From the NCBI GenBank assembly GCA_029977845.1, contig JAPOKC010000016.1:1-60872 (forward strand): 60,872 nt of DNA, read 5' to 3'. Below the pieces are notes generated by a model, which worked only from the letters and a program-made list of their open reading frames with translations, did no database searches and was not told where the DNA came from. The stretch is from Mycobacteriaceae bacterium (GTDB lineage Bacteria > Actinomycetota > Actinomycetes > Mycobacteriales > Mycobacteriaceae). The number at the start of each line of letters is the position of its first letter. Within the stretch, counting starts at the first letter, position 1. The position numbers and the translations under genes are program-made. Positions 19,404-29,750 of the stretch are shown piece after piece.

Positions 19404-19409
19404 GGCCGG

Positions 19410-20258
19410 ATGAACCGCCCCGCACACGACAAGGTCGACGCCGCGATGCTGACCGGGGTGTCGGAGACCGCGCTGATGACCCTCTACGGCCGCGCGTGTC
19501 AGGCCGAGATGGCGGATGCGATCATCGACGATCCGATGGCCGTCGAACTGCGCGACGCATTCGCGTTCGACTACGCCAAGTTCGGACGGCGCGGCCAGGA
19601 GATGGCTCTGCGCTCGCTGGCGGTGGACAAATGCACCATGGAGTATCTGCGTGATCATCCGCGCGCCACCGTTGTGGCACTGGCCGAGGGCTTCCAGACA
19701 AGCTTCTGGCGCCTGGACAAAGCTCTGGCCAAGGCGGGACGGGATCCGCAGTTCCGTTGGGTCTCAGTCGACCTGCCACCGGTGATGGCGCTGCGCGAAC
19801 AGTTGTTGCCGGCATCGCCCCGGATCACCAACCTGGCCCAGTCGGCCTTGGATTACAGCTGGATTGACTCCATCGACACCGCCGAGGGTGTGTTCATCAC
19901 CGCCGAGGGCCTGCTGATGTACCTGCAGCCCGACGAGGCGATGGACCTTATCGCCGAGTGCGCCAAGCGTTTTCCCGGCGGCCGGATGTTCTTCGACCTA
20001 CCGCCGACCATCGTCAAGAAGGTCGCCCGCAACGGAATCCGCGCCAGCAGGAACTACCGGGTGCCGCCGATGCCGTTCAGCCTCTCCATCGACGAACTGC
20101 GCGCACTCGTCGGTGCGATGCCCGGCCTGACTGCGGTGCACGACGTGCCGATGCCCGCCGGCCGAGGCGCCTTCTTCGGCGCGATGTACCCGGCCCTCTG
20201 GTCCTTCGGACCCACCAGGAATCACCGCGGCGTCTACGCGCTGCTCGAATTCAGCTGA
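19410..20258 (+). CDS. Class I SAM methyltransferase, leucine-carboxyl-methyltransferase family (Rv1153c-like)
   Basis: 282 aa. The LCMT/PPM family pattern is visible: [16 protein letters not shown] near the start, [15 protein letters not shown] for the SAM-binding turn, [15 protein letters not shown], then EGLLMYL. M. tuberculosis Rv1153c is annotated as an O-methyltransferase; the substrate is not known. The glycine-rich SAM loop is less canonical than in most of the family. Its 3' end overlaps the GntR gene by 8 bp. Confidence 0.85.
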   Translation: MNRPAHDKVDAAMLTGVSETALMTLYGRACQAEMADAIIDDPMAVELRDAFAFDYAKFGRRGQEMALRSLAVDKCTMEYLRDHPRATVVALAEGFQTSFWRLDKALAKAGRDPQFRWVSVDLPPVMALREQLLPASPRITNLAQSALDYSWIDSIDTAEGVFITAEGLLMYLQPDEAMDLIAECAKRFPGGRMFFDLPPTIVKKVARNGIRASRNYRVPPMPFSLSIDELRALVGAMPGLTAVHDVPMPAGRGAFFGAMYPALWSFGPTRNHRGVYALLEFS

Positions 20259-20628
20259 ATTCAGCGGCGAGATAACGCTGCGCGTCGCTGATGCCCAGAC
20301 CCAGCGCGCGAGTGGTCTCCGCGTAGACACGGGCGGCGGCCGCCATCGCCGCGTCCGCCGGGTCCGAACGCGCCACGAAAGTGCCGAGCCGACGGCGGGT
20401 TTCGACGATCCCGGCGGTCTCCAGTTCCCGGTAGGCGCGCGCCACCGTGTTCACCGCCAGACCCAACTCACCGGCCAGTTCGCGAACAGTGGGCAGTCGC
20501 ATGCCGGGTTCGAGACGGCCGGCGCGGATCGCGTCGATGACGCCGAGCCGAAGCTGGTCGAAGATCGCGACGCCGCCGGCTTCTGGCCCCCCGAGGTCCA
20601 CCTTCAGCGACCGTCCCAGTTCAGACAC
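20251..20628 (-). CDS. GntR-family regulator, short YtrA-type
   Basis: 125 aa. Winged-helix domain at about 20-95 ([40 protein letters not shown] in segments, then [20 protein letters not shown]) with only a short C-terminal tail. No effector domain, as in YtrA-like repressors that often control neighbouring transport genes. GTG 20628 is chosen because GATACT lies 7 nt upstream; GTG 20643 would lie outside that promoter. Divergent from the sirtuin gene, so it may control itself and the sirtuin. Counterpart of Rv1152. Confidence 0.88.
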   Translation of the reverse strand: MSELGRSLKVDLGGPEAGGVAIFDQLRLGVIDAIRAGRLEPGMRLPTVRELAGELGLAVNTVARAYRELETAGIVETRRRLGTFVARSDPADAAMAAAARVYAETTRALGLGISDAQRYLAAEFS

Positions 20629-20635
20629 GCGTCTC

Positions 20636-20641
20636 AGTATC
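20636..20641 (-). promoter_or_regulatory. Putative -10 element of the GntR gene
   Basis: GATACT 7 nt before GTG 20628, with the key A and T of the -10 consensus. It faces the sirtuin promoter. Confidence 0.35.
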
Positions 20642-20653
20642 ACCGATACCGGC

Positions 20654-20659
20654 TATCTT
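20654..20659 (+). promoter_or_regulatory. -10 element of the sirtuin gene (leaderless)
   Basis: TATCTT, six bases (GTGGGC), then ATG 20666. Confidence 0.55.
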
Positions 20660-20665
20660 GTGGGC

Positions 20666-21382
20666 ATGCGTATCGCGGTGCTCAGCGGGGCGGGAATCTC
20701 CGCCGAGAGCGGGGTGCCGACCTTCCGGGACGACAAGACCGGGTTGTGGTCGAAGTACGACCCGTACGAGATCGCCAGCACCCAGGGCTGGCAGCGCAAT
20801 CCCGAACGGGTCTGGGCCTGGTATCTGTGGCGGCACCACCTGGTCAAGGAGGTGTCACCCAACGCCGGTCACCACGCGGTGGCGGACTGGCAGGACATCG
20901 CCGAGGTCACCGTCATCACCCAGAACGTCGACGATCTGCACGAGCGTGCCGGCAGTCGGACGGTGCACCACCTGCACGGCAGTCTCTCGGAGTTCTGGTG
21001 CGACACCTGCGGGTCGCTCTACCACGGCCCGTTGCCCGATATGCCCGAGCCGGTACTCGAGCAGATGCCCCCGTCCTGCGAGTGCGGCGGCCTGATCCGG
21101 CCGGGCATCGTCTGGTTCGGGGAGCAATTGCCCGACGAACCCTGGCAGGCCGCGGTCGAGGCGTTCGCGAACGCCGACCTGGCGTTGGTGGTCGGCACCT
21201 CCGGCTTGGTCTACCCGGCCGCCGGCCTGCCTGACTTCGCGATGGCCCACGGCACCCCGGTGGTGGAGGTCAACCCCGAACCCACCCCGCTGTCGGACAC
21301 CGCGGCGTTGTACATCCGGGACACCGCGGGCTCGGCACTGCCGGATCTGCTGGCGCGGCTGCCAACGCTGCTGGGGCGCTAG
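20666..21382 (+). CDS. NAD-dependent protein deacylase, sirtuin (Rv1151c-like)
   Basis: 238 aa. Removes acyl groups from lysines using NAD. GAGIS (9-13), QNVDD (86-90), catalytic His104 (HHLHG), zinc cysteines 112, 115, 138 and 140, GTS and VEVNPEPT are all present. Tyr53 and Arg56 (WYLWR) form the YxxR pair that in class III sirtuins (SIRT5, CobB) binds succinyl or malonyl lysine, so desuccinylase as well as deacetylase activity is expected. Its last bases overlap the methyltransferase stop on the other strand. Confidence 0.94.
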   Translation: MRIAVLSGAGISAESGVPTFRDDKTGLWSKYDPYEIASTQGWQRNPERVWAWYLWRHHLVKEVSPNAGHHAVADWQDIAEVTVITQNVDDLHERAGSRTVHHLHGSLSEFWCDTCGSLYHGPLPDMPEPVLEQMPPSCECGGLIRPGIVWFGEQLPDEPWQAAVEAFANADLALVVGTSGLVYPAAGLPDFAMAHGTPVVEVNPEPTPLSDTAALYIRDTAGSALPDLLARLPTLLGR

Positions 21383-22017
21383 CCGTTCTTGACCGCGCGG
21401 CCCACCGACATCTCCGCCACCGGCAACGGCACCCAGGCCGGGAACGTCATCTGGTGTCGCGCTGTGGTGATGCTGAACCCGGCTCCGGTGATCGCCTGTT
21501 CGGTGTGACGATGGGTATGGCAGTTGCCCGCGATCCGCGGCCAGAACGTCGCATCGGCGACCTTCTGCAGGCCGCCACGCCAGCCCGGGCTGGCCACGTG
21601 TTCGAAGTACCGCAGTTCCCCGGCCGGGCGCAGGACCGAATTCAGCTGCCGCAGAACCGAATCCGGGTCATCGACCGAACACAGCACCAGCGAGCACACC
21701 ACCGCGTCGAAGGGTTCGGCCATCGGCGGCATGGTCTCGATCGTCGACTCGACAACCGTCACCGGGATCGGCGCGGCGGCGGCGGCCTCCCGCGCCTTCG
21801 GCGCCAGCCTGGTCTCGGGTTCCAGTGCGATGACCTCCCGCACGGTGTCGGGGTAGAACTCGAAGTTGGTGCCGGTGCCGGCCCCCACCTCCAGCACCCG
21901 GCCGCTGAGTCCGGCCAGGTTCTCGGTGCGCAGCCGGCGCAACAGTGGGGTTTCGTGGGCGGACATCACCGTCCACAATCGGGCGAAGAACGGATGATCC
22001 AGGGTCCGGGAGGTCAC
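21379..22017 (-). CDS. Class I SAM methyltransferase, Rv1147-like
   Basis: 212 aa. SAM motif [17 protein letters not shown] near residues 38-53, acidic motif II ALEPE, then [16 protein letters not shown] and [13 protein letters not shown]. This pattern is of Methyltransf_11 proteins acting on small molecules or lipids. GTG 22017 overlaps the stop of the MmpL gene (GTGA), so the two are translationally coupled, hinting at a lipid modified and then exported. Substrate unknown. Confidence 0.85.
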   Translation of the reverse strand: MTSRTLDHPFFARLWTVMSAHETPLLRRLRTENLAGLSGRVLEVGAGTGTNFEFYPDTVREVIALEPETRLAPKAREAAAAAPIPVTVVESTIETMPPMAEPFDAVVCSLVLCSVDDPDSVLRQLNSVLRPAGELRYFEHVASPGWRGGLQKVADATFWPRIAGNCHTHRHTEQAITGAGFSITTARHQMTFPAWVPLPVAEMSVGRAVKNG

Positions 22018-24278
22018 GGCCTCACCATAGCCACCGGTTCGGCCTGGGCCGAACCCGCCTCGGACAGACCGAACCGACGGTGCAACCGGACCAGCGGCGC
22101 CGGCGCCCACCAGTTCCACTTCCCCATGACGTGCATGAACGCCGGCAGCAGACCCATCCGCACCAGGGTCGCGTCCACACCGATCGCCACCGTCAGTCCC
22201 ACGCCGAAGATCCGCAGGAAGGACACCTCGGCGGCGATCAGCGCCGCGAAGGCGATGCACATGATCAGCGCCGCGGCCGTCACCACCCGTGCGGTGCGGG
22301 CCAGTCCGAGCGCCACACTGCGGTCGCTGTCAGCACGGGTCTGCGCAGAGGCCAGCCAGTACTCCCTGATCCGAGCCAGCAGGAACACCTCGTAGTCCAT
22401 CGACAGCCCGAACGCGATGCAGAACATGAGCACCGGGATGTTGGCCTCGAGCGTGCCGGTCGACGTGGTCCCGAACGCACCGAGGTGACCGTCCTGGAAG
22501 ACCCACACCAGCGAGCCGAACGCCGCCGAGAGCGACAGGACGTTGAGTGCGACCGCCTTCAGTGGCAGCACCACACTGCCGGTCAGCAGGAACAGCAGCA
22601 ACAGGGTGATCACACCGATCAGCGTCAGCACCGCAGGCATGCGGGAGGTGACGGCGGTGACGATGTCGCGGGTTATCTGCGTAACCCCCCCGAAGAGGAC
22701 CTGACGGCCGGCCGGTCCGGGCACGGCGTGCAGCCGGTCCAGTTGAACCTTGGACGCCTCGGAGTACAACGGGGCGGTGGAGCGGACCGACAGATACGCA
22801 CTGCCGTCGGCGATCCCGGTCGGCGCCGACGGCGGACCGACCCGGCTGCCCTCGACGAACGTGCCGCCCGGCGCGGACACCAGTGAGACCTCCGGTACCC
22901 GGGACAGATCGGCGGCGTATCGGTCGAACTCCGCCGGGCTGGCTGCCCCTGACCCGGAGAAGGCCTCCGGGACCACGATGCTCACCCCGCTGTTGAGGTC
23001 GCTGGAGAAATCGTTGCGCAGCCGATCACCGACCTGGTGGGCCGACGCACTGGTCGGCAGTACCCGGTCGTCGGGGTTGCCGAATTTGATTCGCAGGAAC
23101 GGCGCACCCAGAAAAAGCAGCAGGGCGATGATCGCCAGGCCGACCGGGACGGCACGACGCATGACGAATGTCGTTGAGCGGTACCAGAACTGACGCTCGA
23201 TCGGCTCCGGAAGCGGATCGGGACGGCCCAGTGCCCGACGGATGAGACGGCGAATGTCGAAGGAGTCCAGGCGCTTTCCCAGAACGACGATTGCGGCGGG
23301 TGTCACGACGATTGCGGCGGCGGCGGCGAATGCCACCGTCGCGATCCCCGAGTAGGCGAAGGACCTCAGGAAGTACATCGGGAACAGCAGCAGCGCCGAC
23401 AGCGACAGGGCCACGGTGACCGCCGAGAACAGCACGGTGCGCCCGGCGGTGCACAGCGTGCGAACCAGCGCCGCCGAGGGCTCAGCACCCGCGTCGATCT
23501 CGTCGCGGTAGCGGCTGAGGATCAGCAGGGTGTAGTCGACCGCCAGTGCGAGTCCCAGCGCGGTGGTGATGTTCAGCGCGAAGATCGACACCGCGGTGAA
23601 CGTCGTGATCAGCCGCAGCACCGCCATGGCGCCGAGGACCGCCATCAGTCCGACCACCAGTGGCAGCGACGCGGCGAGCAACCCGCCGTACACCCAGACC
23701 AGTACCAGGAAGCTCAGCGGAATCGCGATCGACTCCATCCGGATCAGATCGCGGGCGGTCTGGGCGTTGATCTGCTGGTAGATCATCGCGATGCCGCCGG
23801 CCCGGATCTCCATGCCGTCGCGGTCGCCGACGACCCCGTCGACCAGGGCGCCGGCATAGCCCGGGGCGTTGTCCTCACCCCCGGACAGGGTGGCCACGAT
23901 CAGACCGGTGGTGCCGTCCCGACTGAGCAGCTCGGCGGCGCCCGCCGGCGGCGACGTCCACGGTGAGCTCACGCTGAGCACATTGCGCGAGGCCTGCAGC
24001 TTTCCGGCGATCTCGGCACCGGCGGCGCTGGCCCGGGCGCTGGTGGCACCGGTCGGGTCGGTCAGGGTGATGAGAAGCTGCTGGTCACTCTGGTCGAACT
24101 TCTCGCTCAGCAGCCGGGCCGACCTGGCCGACTCGGAATTGGGGTCCTGGAACCCCCCGGCGGAGAGGTGATTGATGATGGGGACCCCGAAGACAGCCGT
24201 GACCATGGTCAGAAGGGCCGCAATTCCCAGGATCTGGCGGGGCGAGCGAAGAGCCAGCCGGGCCATTCGGTGCAGCAC
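22014..24278 (-). CDS. MmpL-family RND transporter, intact MmpL13-like
   Basis: 754 aa inner-membrane exporter with 12 predicted helices, two large periplasmic loops and two MMPL domains. The proton-relay Asp-Tyr pairs are present in TM4 (AVDYTLL, Asp248) and TM10 (SMDYEVF, Asp628). Position and neighbours match M. tuberculosis mmpL13a/mmpL13b, which there are two genes; here the frame is single. GTG 24278 is chosen for GGAAGGA 9 nt upstream; the frame is open to TTG 24320. No MmpS gene is adjacent. Substrate unknown, probably an envelope lipid. Confidence 0.9.
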   Translation of the reverse strand: MLHRMARLALRSPRQILGIAALLTMVTAVFGVPIINHLSAGGFQDPNSESARSARLLSEKFDQSDQQLLITLTDPTGATSARASAAGAEIAGKLQASRNVLSVSSPWTSPPAGAAELLSRDGTTGLIVATLSGGEDNAPGYAGALVDGVVGDRDGMEIRAGGIAMIYQQINAQTARDLIRMESIAIPLSFLVLVWVYGGLLAASLPLVVGLMAVLGAMAVLRLITTFTAVSIFALNITTALGLALAVDYTLLILSRYRDEIDAGAEPSAALVRTLCTAGRTVLFSAVTVALSLSALLLFPMYFLRSFAYSGIATVAFAAAAAIVVTPAAIVVLGKRLDSFDIRRLIRRALGRPDPLPEPIERQFWYRSTTFVMRRAVPVGLAIIALLLFLGAPFLRIKFGNPDDRVLPTSASAHQVGDRLRNDFSSDLNSGVSIVVPEAFSGSGAASPAEFDRYAADLSRVPEVSLVSAPGGTFVEGSRVGPPSAPTGIADGSAYLSVRSTAPLYSEASKVQLDRLHAVPGPAGRQVLFGGVTQITRDIVTAVTSRMPAVLTLIGVITLLLLFLLTGSVVLPLKAVALNVLSLSAAFGSLVWVFQDGHLGAFGTTSTGTLEANIPVLMFCIAFGLSMDYEVFLLARIREYWLASAQTRADSDRSVALGLARTARVVTAAALIMCIAFAALIAAEVSFLRIFGVGLTVAIGVDATLVRMGLLPAFMHVMGKWNWWAPAPLVRLHRRFGLSEAGSAQAEPVAMVRP

Positions 24279-24449
24279 AGCCAACCATCCTTCCCCCAGC
24301 CAGCTAACTTCTGTCACCAACCAGTCTGCTGTGGGGATTTGCGCCGGTCAAACTCACCCCGGCGGCTGTTACCCGCCGGTAAGAAATTGCCACCATTTTC
24401 CGAAACGTGACTCAAAGATTCCTTAATGGTTACCCATAAGGTTCTGAGC

Positions 24450-24563
24450 ATGTGGATCGACGACAGCAGCGCAGATGTCATCAAGGTTGACTTCGATGCC
24501 CTCTACCACGGCGACTTCCTCGTTGAGGGCGACGCCACCGAGCAGATCGAGGACGTGGCTTAG
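24450..24563 (+). CDS. Small acidic ORF (37 aa, or 45 aa from ATG 24426)
   Basis: In the 419-bp gap between the MmpL start and the NMO stop, both on minus, the plus strand carries ATG 24450 with AAGG 8 nt upstream. It reads MWIDDSSADVIKVDFDALY and ends EGDATEQIEDVA. An in-frame ATG at 24426 adds MVTHKVLS. The peptide is strongly acidic and has no Cys. A strong plus-oriented terminator follows 80 bp later with no other plus gene to serve, so a transcript is likely. It may be a small protein, a leader or precursor peptide, or a dual-function RNA. No family recognised. Confidence 0.5.
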   Translation: MWIDDSSADVIKVDFDALYHGDFLVEGDATEQIEDVA

Positions 24564-24569
24564 TCCTAC

Positions 24570-24597
24570 GCCCTCTGACGTCAGGCCCTCTGACGTC
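24570..24597. repeat. 13-bp direct repeat, two copies
   Basis: GCCCTCTGACGTC at 24570-24582 and again at 24585-24597, between the small ORF and its terminator. Each copy contains the palindrome GACGTC. Confidence 0.8.
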
Positions 24598-24643
24598 GGG
24601 TAATGCCCTGCGTCGCCCAGCAGTGCCCTCTGCACCTCAGAGC

Positions 24644-24671
24644 GCCCGCCCGGATTCCGGGCGGGCTTTTT
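24644..24671 (+). terminator. Strong Rho-independent terminator of the small plus-strand unit
   Basis: Perfect 10-bp GC stem (GCCCGCCCGG / CCGGGCGGGC), 3-base loop ATT, then TTTTTGTTTT. The T-tract is on the plus strand only, so it ends rightward transcription; no known plus gene precedes it within 3 kb. Confidence 0.85.
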
Positions 24672-24697
24672 GTTTTCCGGTTGTCGTCCTGACCCGG

Positions 24698-25687
<990 letters not shown>

Positions 25688-26461
25688 CTACCGCGGCGCC
25701 ATACGGATGGCGCCGTCGAGGCGGATCACCTCGCCGTTGAGCATCGGATTCTCCACGATGTGCACCGCCAGTGCGCCGTATTCACTCGGCTTGCCCAGCC
25801 GCGACGGATGCGGCACCTGCTGGCCCAGGGAGAGTCGGGCCGGCTCCGGCAGGCCCGCCAGCAGTGGCGTGTCGAAGAGTCCGGGGGCGATTGTCACGAC
25901 GCGGATCAGCTTGTCGGCGAGGTCCCGGGCGATCGGCAGGGTCATGCCGACCACACCTCCCTTGGACGCCGAGTAGGCGGCCTGGCCGATCTGTCCGTCG
26001 AAGGCCGCGACCGAGGCGGTGTTGATGATGACACCGCGTTCCTCGCCGCTCACCTCGGACTTGGCCATCCGCTCCGCGCCCAGCCGCAGCACGTTGAACG
26101 TGCCGACCAGGTTGATGTTGACGACGCGCGCGAAGGTCTTCAGCGGGTACACCCCGCCCTTGCCCAGCACGCGGATCGCGTCGCCGGTGCCGGCGCAGTT
26201 GACCACGATGCGAAGCGTGCCCATCTCCTCGGCCACATCCAGCGCCTTGCTCACGGCCTCCTCGTCGCAGACATCGGCCGGGGCGAAGCGGACCCGCTCG
26301 CCCAGTTCGGCGTTGAGGGCTTGGGCGACCTGCTCGCCCGCCGAGGACGGCAGGTCCAGGATGACGACCTTGGCGCCCTCGTCCAGCAGGGCCTTGGCGG
26401 TGGCCAGGCCCAGGCCCGAAGCTCCTCCGGTGACGACGGCTACGGCGTCCTTGATCTGCAC
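25688..26461 (-). CDS. Short-chain dehydrogenase, 3-hydroxyacyl-CoA dehydrogenase type (Rv1144-like)
   Basis: 257 aa. NAD-binding TGGASGLG (11-18), Asp in the second strand tail (ILDLP), NCAG, Ser150, and Tyr163-x3-Lys167 (YSASK). Overall pattern ([36 protein letters not shown]) matches type 10 17beta-HSD / 3-hydroxy-2-methylbutyryl-CoA dehydrogenase, acting in isoleucine and branched fatty acid breakdown. GTG start with GGAAGGGA 7 nt upstream. First gene of the SDR-NMO operon; an operator-like element overlaps its promoter. Confidence 0.9.
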   Translation of the reverse strand: MQIKDAVAVVTGGASGLGLATAKALLDEGAKVVILDLPSSAGEQVAQALNAELGERVRFAPADVCDEEAVSKALDVAEEMGTLRIVVNCAGTGDAIRVLGKGGVYPLKTFARVVNINLVGTFNVLRLGAERMAKSEVSGEERGVIINTASVAAFDGQIGQAAYSASKGGVVGMTLPIARDLADKLIRVVTIAPGLFDTPLLAGLPEPARLSLGQQVPHPSRLGKPSEYGALAVHIVENPMLNGEVIRLDGAIRMAPR

Positions 26462-26481
26462 TGCGGGATCCCTTCCGTTCG

Positions 26482-26508
26482 ACCTACTGGTTGGTTGGGA
26501 GGACTATA
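26482..26508 (-). promoter_or_regulatory. Promoter and operator-like element of the SDR-NMO operon
   Basis: The minus strand has -10 TATAGT at 26503-26508. Just downstream, over the expected start point, is ACCTACTGGTTGGTTGG (26482-26498, plus strand). It matches 14 of 17 positions of the element in the thiolase promoter (32622-32638). Placement over the start site suggests repression, probably by a TetR-type regulator outside the window. Confidence 0.5.
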
Positions 26509-26513
26509 CCTGG

Positions 26514-27605
26514 TCAGACCCAGTCGGCCAGAACCGCTTCGGTGTCCTGCCCCGGTGCCCGGGGCGGGGTGGGCTTACCGGGCTGGGTGCGGGAGAACCG
26601 CGGAGCCGGCATCGGGAAGATCGAATCACCCTCCTTGTAGAAGCTGCCCCGCTCGGTGTTGTGCGGTTCGGTCTCGATCTCGGCGAAGGACAGGATCGGG
26701 GCGACGCAGGCGTCGCTGGTCTTGAAGAGCTCCGCCCAGTGATCCCGCGGGTGCTTGAGGAAGGTCTCGGTGAGGATTGCCCTCAGTTCGGGCCAGCGGG
26801 TGACGTCGTTCTGGCCGGGCAGGCCGGCCGGATCCAGGTCCAGCTTCTCGAGCAGCTCGGCGTAGAACTGCGGCTCGATGGATCCGACGGAGACGTACCG
26901 GCCGTCGGCGCACTCGTAGACGTCGTAGTACGGGGCGCCGGTGTCGAGCATGTTGGTGCCCCGCACATCGCTCCACAGTCCGGTGTGCCGGAAGGCGAAC
27001 ATCATCTGCGCCAGCACCGCCGAACCGTCGACCATCGCGGCGTCGATCACCTGACCCCTACCGGAGCGCTCCCGCTCATAGAGCGCCGAGAGAATGCCGA
27101 CGAGCAGGAACATCGACCCACCGCCGAAGTCGCCGACCAGGTTCAGCGGCGGAACCGGACGTTCGTTGACCCGGCCGACGGCGTGCAACACGCCGTTGAG
27201 CGAGATGTAGTTCATGTCATGGCCGGACTGCTGTGCCCGGGGGCCGGTCTGACCCCATCCGGTCATACGTCCGTAGATCAGCCGCTCATTGACCTTGGCG
27301 CAGTCCTCGGGTCCGAGGCCGAGGCGCTCGGTCACCCCGGGCCGGAATCCCTCGATCAGCACGTCGGCCTTTGCGATCAGCCTCAGAACAAGGTCTCGAC
27401 CCTCGGGGCTCTTGAGGTCGGCGGTCACCGAACGGCGGTTGCGCAACAAGAAGTCCTTGCTGGGGACCGCTCCCACCCCGCTGGGGTTGGGCCGCTCGAC
27501 CCGAACGACGTCGGCGCCGAGGTCGCCGAGGATCATCGAGGCGTGCGGGCCGGGGCCGATCCCGGCGAGTTCGACGACCCGGAGGCCCTCCAGTGGTCCA
27601 GCCAT
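26514..27605 (-). CDS. mcr: Alpha-methylacyl-CoA racemase (MCR)
   Basis: 363 aa family III CoA-transferase-fold enzyme that interconverts (R)- and (S)-2-methylacyl-CoA, needed for beta-oxidation of branched chains such as the cholesterol side chain. The catalytic pair corresponds to His129 (GHDMNY) and Asp159 (GDFGGG), offset by three from His126/Asp156 of M. tuberculosis [25 protein letters not shown] and GFRPGV are also family motifs. Divergent from echA10 with a 52-bp gap. Confidence 0.94.
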   Translation of the reverse strand: MAGPLEGLRVVELAGIGPGPHASMILGDLGADVVRVERPNPSGVGAVPSKDFLLRNRRSVTADLKSPEGRDLVLRLIAKADVLIEGFRPGVTERLGLGPEDCAKVNERLIYGRMTGWGQTGPRAQQSGHDMNYISLNGVLHAVGRVNERPVPPLNLVGDFGGGSMFLLVGILSALYERERSGRGQVIDAAMVDGSAVLAQMMFAFRHTGLWSDVRGTNMLDTGAPYYDVYECADGRYVSVGSIEPQFYAELLEKLDLDPAGLPGQNDVTRWPELRAILTETFLKHPRDHWAELFKTSDACVAPILSFAEIETEPHNTERGSFYKEGDSIFPMPAPRFSRTQPGKPTPPRAPGQDTEAVLADWV

Positions 27606-27643
27606 TACCGATACCGCCCTTCGTCAGTACAGATCCCTCTTTG

Positions 27644-27649
27644 TACCGT
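27644..27649 (+). promoter_or_regulatory. Putative -10 element of echA10
   Basis: TACCGT with 8 nt to GTG 27658, giving a leader of at most a few bases; no Shine-Dalgarno is seen. Confidence 0.4.
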
Positions 27650-27657
27650 GTTGAACC

Positions 27658-28458
27658 GTGGCTACCTACACCGGCATCGACGACCTGACCGTCTCACTCG
27701 AGGGCAACGTGCTGTCGGTGACGCTGAACCGGCCCGACAGTCTCAACTCGCTGACCGAGGAAATGATGACGGCCCTGGCCGACGCACTCGATCAGGCGGC
27801 CACCGACCCCGCGGTGAAGGTGGTGCGGATCGGCGGCGCCGGACGCGGATTCTGTGCCGGCGCCGGAATCAGCGCCGAGGATCAGGCCAAGAAGTCGGCC
27901 AGCACGAAGACCGATGGATTACTGGGTGAGGCAAACCGCGCCATCCGCGCGATCACCGCACTGCCCAAGCCCGTGGTGGCAGTCGTGCAGGGGGCCACGG
28001 CCGGTATCGGTGTGTCCCTCGCGCTGGCGTGCGATGTCGTCATCGCGTCGGAGAACGCGTTTTTTCTGTTGGCGTTCACCAAGATTGGGCTGATGCCCGA
28101 CGGCGGCGCCTCGGCGCTGGTGGCCGCCGCCATCGGTCGGATCAGGGCGATGCGGATGGCCTTGCTCGCCGAACGTATCCCGGCTGCCGACGCGTACGCG
28201 TTCGGCCTGGTGTCTTCGGTGCATCCCGCCGATGAACTCGACACCGCGGTCGACGCGGTGATCACGACACTGGAGTCCGGTCCGGCGGTTGCGCTGCGCA
28301 AGACCAAGCACGCCATCAACGAGGCGACGCTGACCGAACTGGAGCCGGCGATCGCCCGTGAGCTCGAGGGTCAGAAGATCCTCTTGAGGAGCAAGGATTT
28401 CACCGAGGGAACCCGCGCCTTCCAGCAGCGGCGGGCGGCCTCCTTCACCGACGAGTGA
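27658..28458 (+). CDS. echA10: Crotonase-family protein EchA10, probably an isomerase
   Basis: 266 aa. Crotonase fold with oxyanion-hole segments GRGFCAGAGISAED (near 62-75) and GATAGIGVSLALACD (112-126). Neither catalytic Glu of true enoyl-CoA hydratases is present: AGIGVS replaces the AGGGCE-type motif and the second site is not Glu. The segment KIGLMPDGG with Asp148 matches PaaG-like 2,3-enoyl-CoA isomerases, which use that Asp. I therefore expect isomerisation rather than hydration. GTG start. Divergent from mcr, as in M. tuberculosis (Rv1142c-Rv1143). Confidence 0.88.
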   Translation: MATYTGIDDLTVSLEGNVLSVTLNRPDSLNSLTEEMMTALADALDQAATDPAVKVVRIGGAGRGFCAGAGISAEDQAKKSASTKTDGLLGEANRAIRAITALPKPVVAVVQGATAGIGVSLALACDVVIASENAFFLLAFTKIGLMPDGGASALVAAAIGRIRAMRMALLAERIPAADAYAFGLVSSVHPADELDTAVDAVITTLESGPAVALRKTKHAINEATLTELEPAIARELEGQKILLRSKDFTEGTRAFQQRRAASFTDE

Positions 28459-28471
28459 TCGGCCCGCTGCG

Positions 28472-29179
28472 TCACAGCCCGAACAACGGCGGCAGCGCCA
28501 GCACCATGATCAGCCCCCACACCAGGTGGGTCAGGACCGGTGCCAGCACACCGCCCGTCGCGCGCCGTTCCAATGCGCACACCGTGCCGAGGATCAGGGC
28601 CGCGAAGCCCAGCATCGGGTTGCCACTGGCCGCGATGGTGATGATGTAGAGCAGCGTGGAAACCGCGACCGGATGGAAGCTACCCAGCGCGGTGTAGAGC
28701 GCACCGCGGAAGAACAGTTCCTCGGCCACTCCGTTGACCACCGCGATGAGCACGATGATCCATAGCGGTCCGAAGTCGGTGTACTGCAGCACCCGGGTGA
28801 TCCGCTCCGCCACCGGCGGGATTTCCCGGGCCACCAGACCGCCGGCCAGGAAGACCACACCCAGCAGCAGTCCGATCGAGGCGCCGGTGATGACCGGACG
28901 GTGGTTGTGACCCCGCCATCGGATGCCGCCCAGATGCAGCGGACCGGACAGGAACGCGCCGGCGGCCCAGGTCGCCGCCAGCGCGACCGTCAGCCAGTAG
29001 AACGATTCGTCGCCGGGCTTACTGCGTAGCGAGAAGCCGAGCAGGACCGCACCGGCCACCAGCACAACGCAGACCGTCAGCCGGCGCCGCCGGATGATCG
29101 CCGGCCATTCCTGGGACGGCACAGCCACATTCGTCGCCACCGCGCGGATCCGGCTGAGAACTGTCTCGAACGCGGTCAC
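28472..29179 (-). CDS. CPBP-family intramembrane protein (CAAX protease-like)
   Basis: 235 aa, about seven helices. The Abi/CPBP motif EELFFRG gives Glu153-Glu154 and Arg158, and His218 (LTHLVWG) fits the last motif. The intermediate FxxxH motif is not clear, so peptidase activity is uncertain. GTG 29179 overlaps the stop of the gamma-carbonic-anhydrase gene (GTGA), making a coupled two-gene operon. Such proteins are membrane peptidases or immunity-like factors; no peptide substrate is encoded nearby. Confidence 0.85.
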   Translation of the reverse strand: MTAFETVLSRIRAVATNVAVPSQEWPAIIRRRRLTVCVVLVAGAVLLGFSLRSKPGDESFYWLTVALAATWAAGAFLSGPLHLGGIRWRGHNHRPVITGASIGLLLGVVFLAGGLVAREIPPVAERITRVLQYTDFGPLWIIVLIAVVNGVAEELFFRGALYTALGSFHPVAVSTLLYIITIAASGNPMLGFAALILGTVCALERRATGGVLAPVLTHLVWGLIMVLALPPLFGL

Positions 29180-29700
29180 TGCGGAGCGTCCCGATGCAAC
29201 TCCGCGAGATGTTCGTAAACCGCTCCGTTGTGCCGGAGGTGCTCCACCTCGGCGTCGCTGAGTTCCCGACGCACCTTGGCTGGAACACCGGCGACCATGG
29301 ACCGCGGCGGTATCACCGCACCCTGGGAGACCACCGCACCCGCCGCCACCAATGAGCCCGCTCCGATCACCGCGCCGTTGAGGATGACCGCCCCCATACC
29401 GATCAGGGCGCCGTCCTCGACCGTGCAACCGTGCAACACGGCATTGTGTCCAACGGTCACCCCGCTGCCCACCCGCAACGGGAATCCCGGATCGACGTGA
29501 CCGGTGACCCCGTCCTGGATGTTGGCGCCCTCACCGATCTCGATGGGTTCCGCTTCCGCACGCAACGTGGCGGCGTACCAGACGCTGGACCGGGCAGCCA
29601 GCCTGACCCGGCCGATCAGCGCGGCGTTGGGCGCCACCCACGATTCGGGGTGCAGCTCGGGGGCGTGCCCGCCCACGGCGATGATCAGCGGTTCCTGCAT
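29176..29700 (-). CDS. Gamma-carbonic anhydrase-like hexapeptide-repeat protein
   Basis: 174 aa left-handed beta-helix. The zinc triad of the gamma class fits His68, His85 and His90 (TGHVDPG, VGHNAVLHGC). Arg47 and the IQDGV segment are also family features. Repeats of the [LIV]-G-x4 type continue to VAGVPAKVRREL. It may hydrate CO2 or be a CoA-linked thioesterase or acyltransferase relative (PaaY-like). ATG 29700 is chosen; the upstream open frame has no homology. Confidence 0.88.
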   Translation of the reverse strand: MQEPLIIAVGGHAPELHPESWVAPNAALIGRVRLAARSSVWYAATLRAEAEPIEIGEGANIQDGVTGHVDPGFPLRVGSGVTVGHNAVLHGCTVEDGALIGMGAVILNGAVIGAGSLVAAGAVVSQGAVIPPRSMVAGVPAKVRRELSDAEVEHLRHNGAVYEHLAELHRDAPQ

Positions 29701-29750
29701 GTGAGCAATGGTACGAAGTCGCCGTTTTGGGTAACCGCGCAGGCCGCGAC

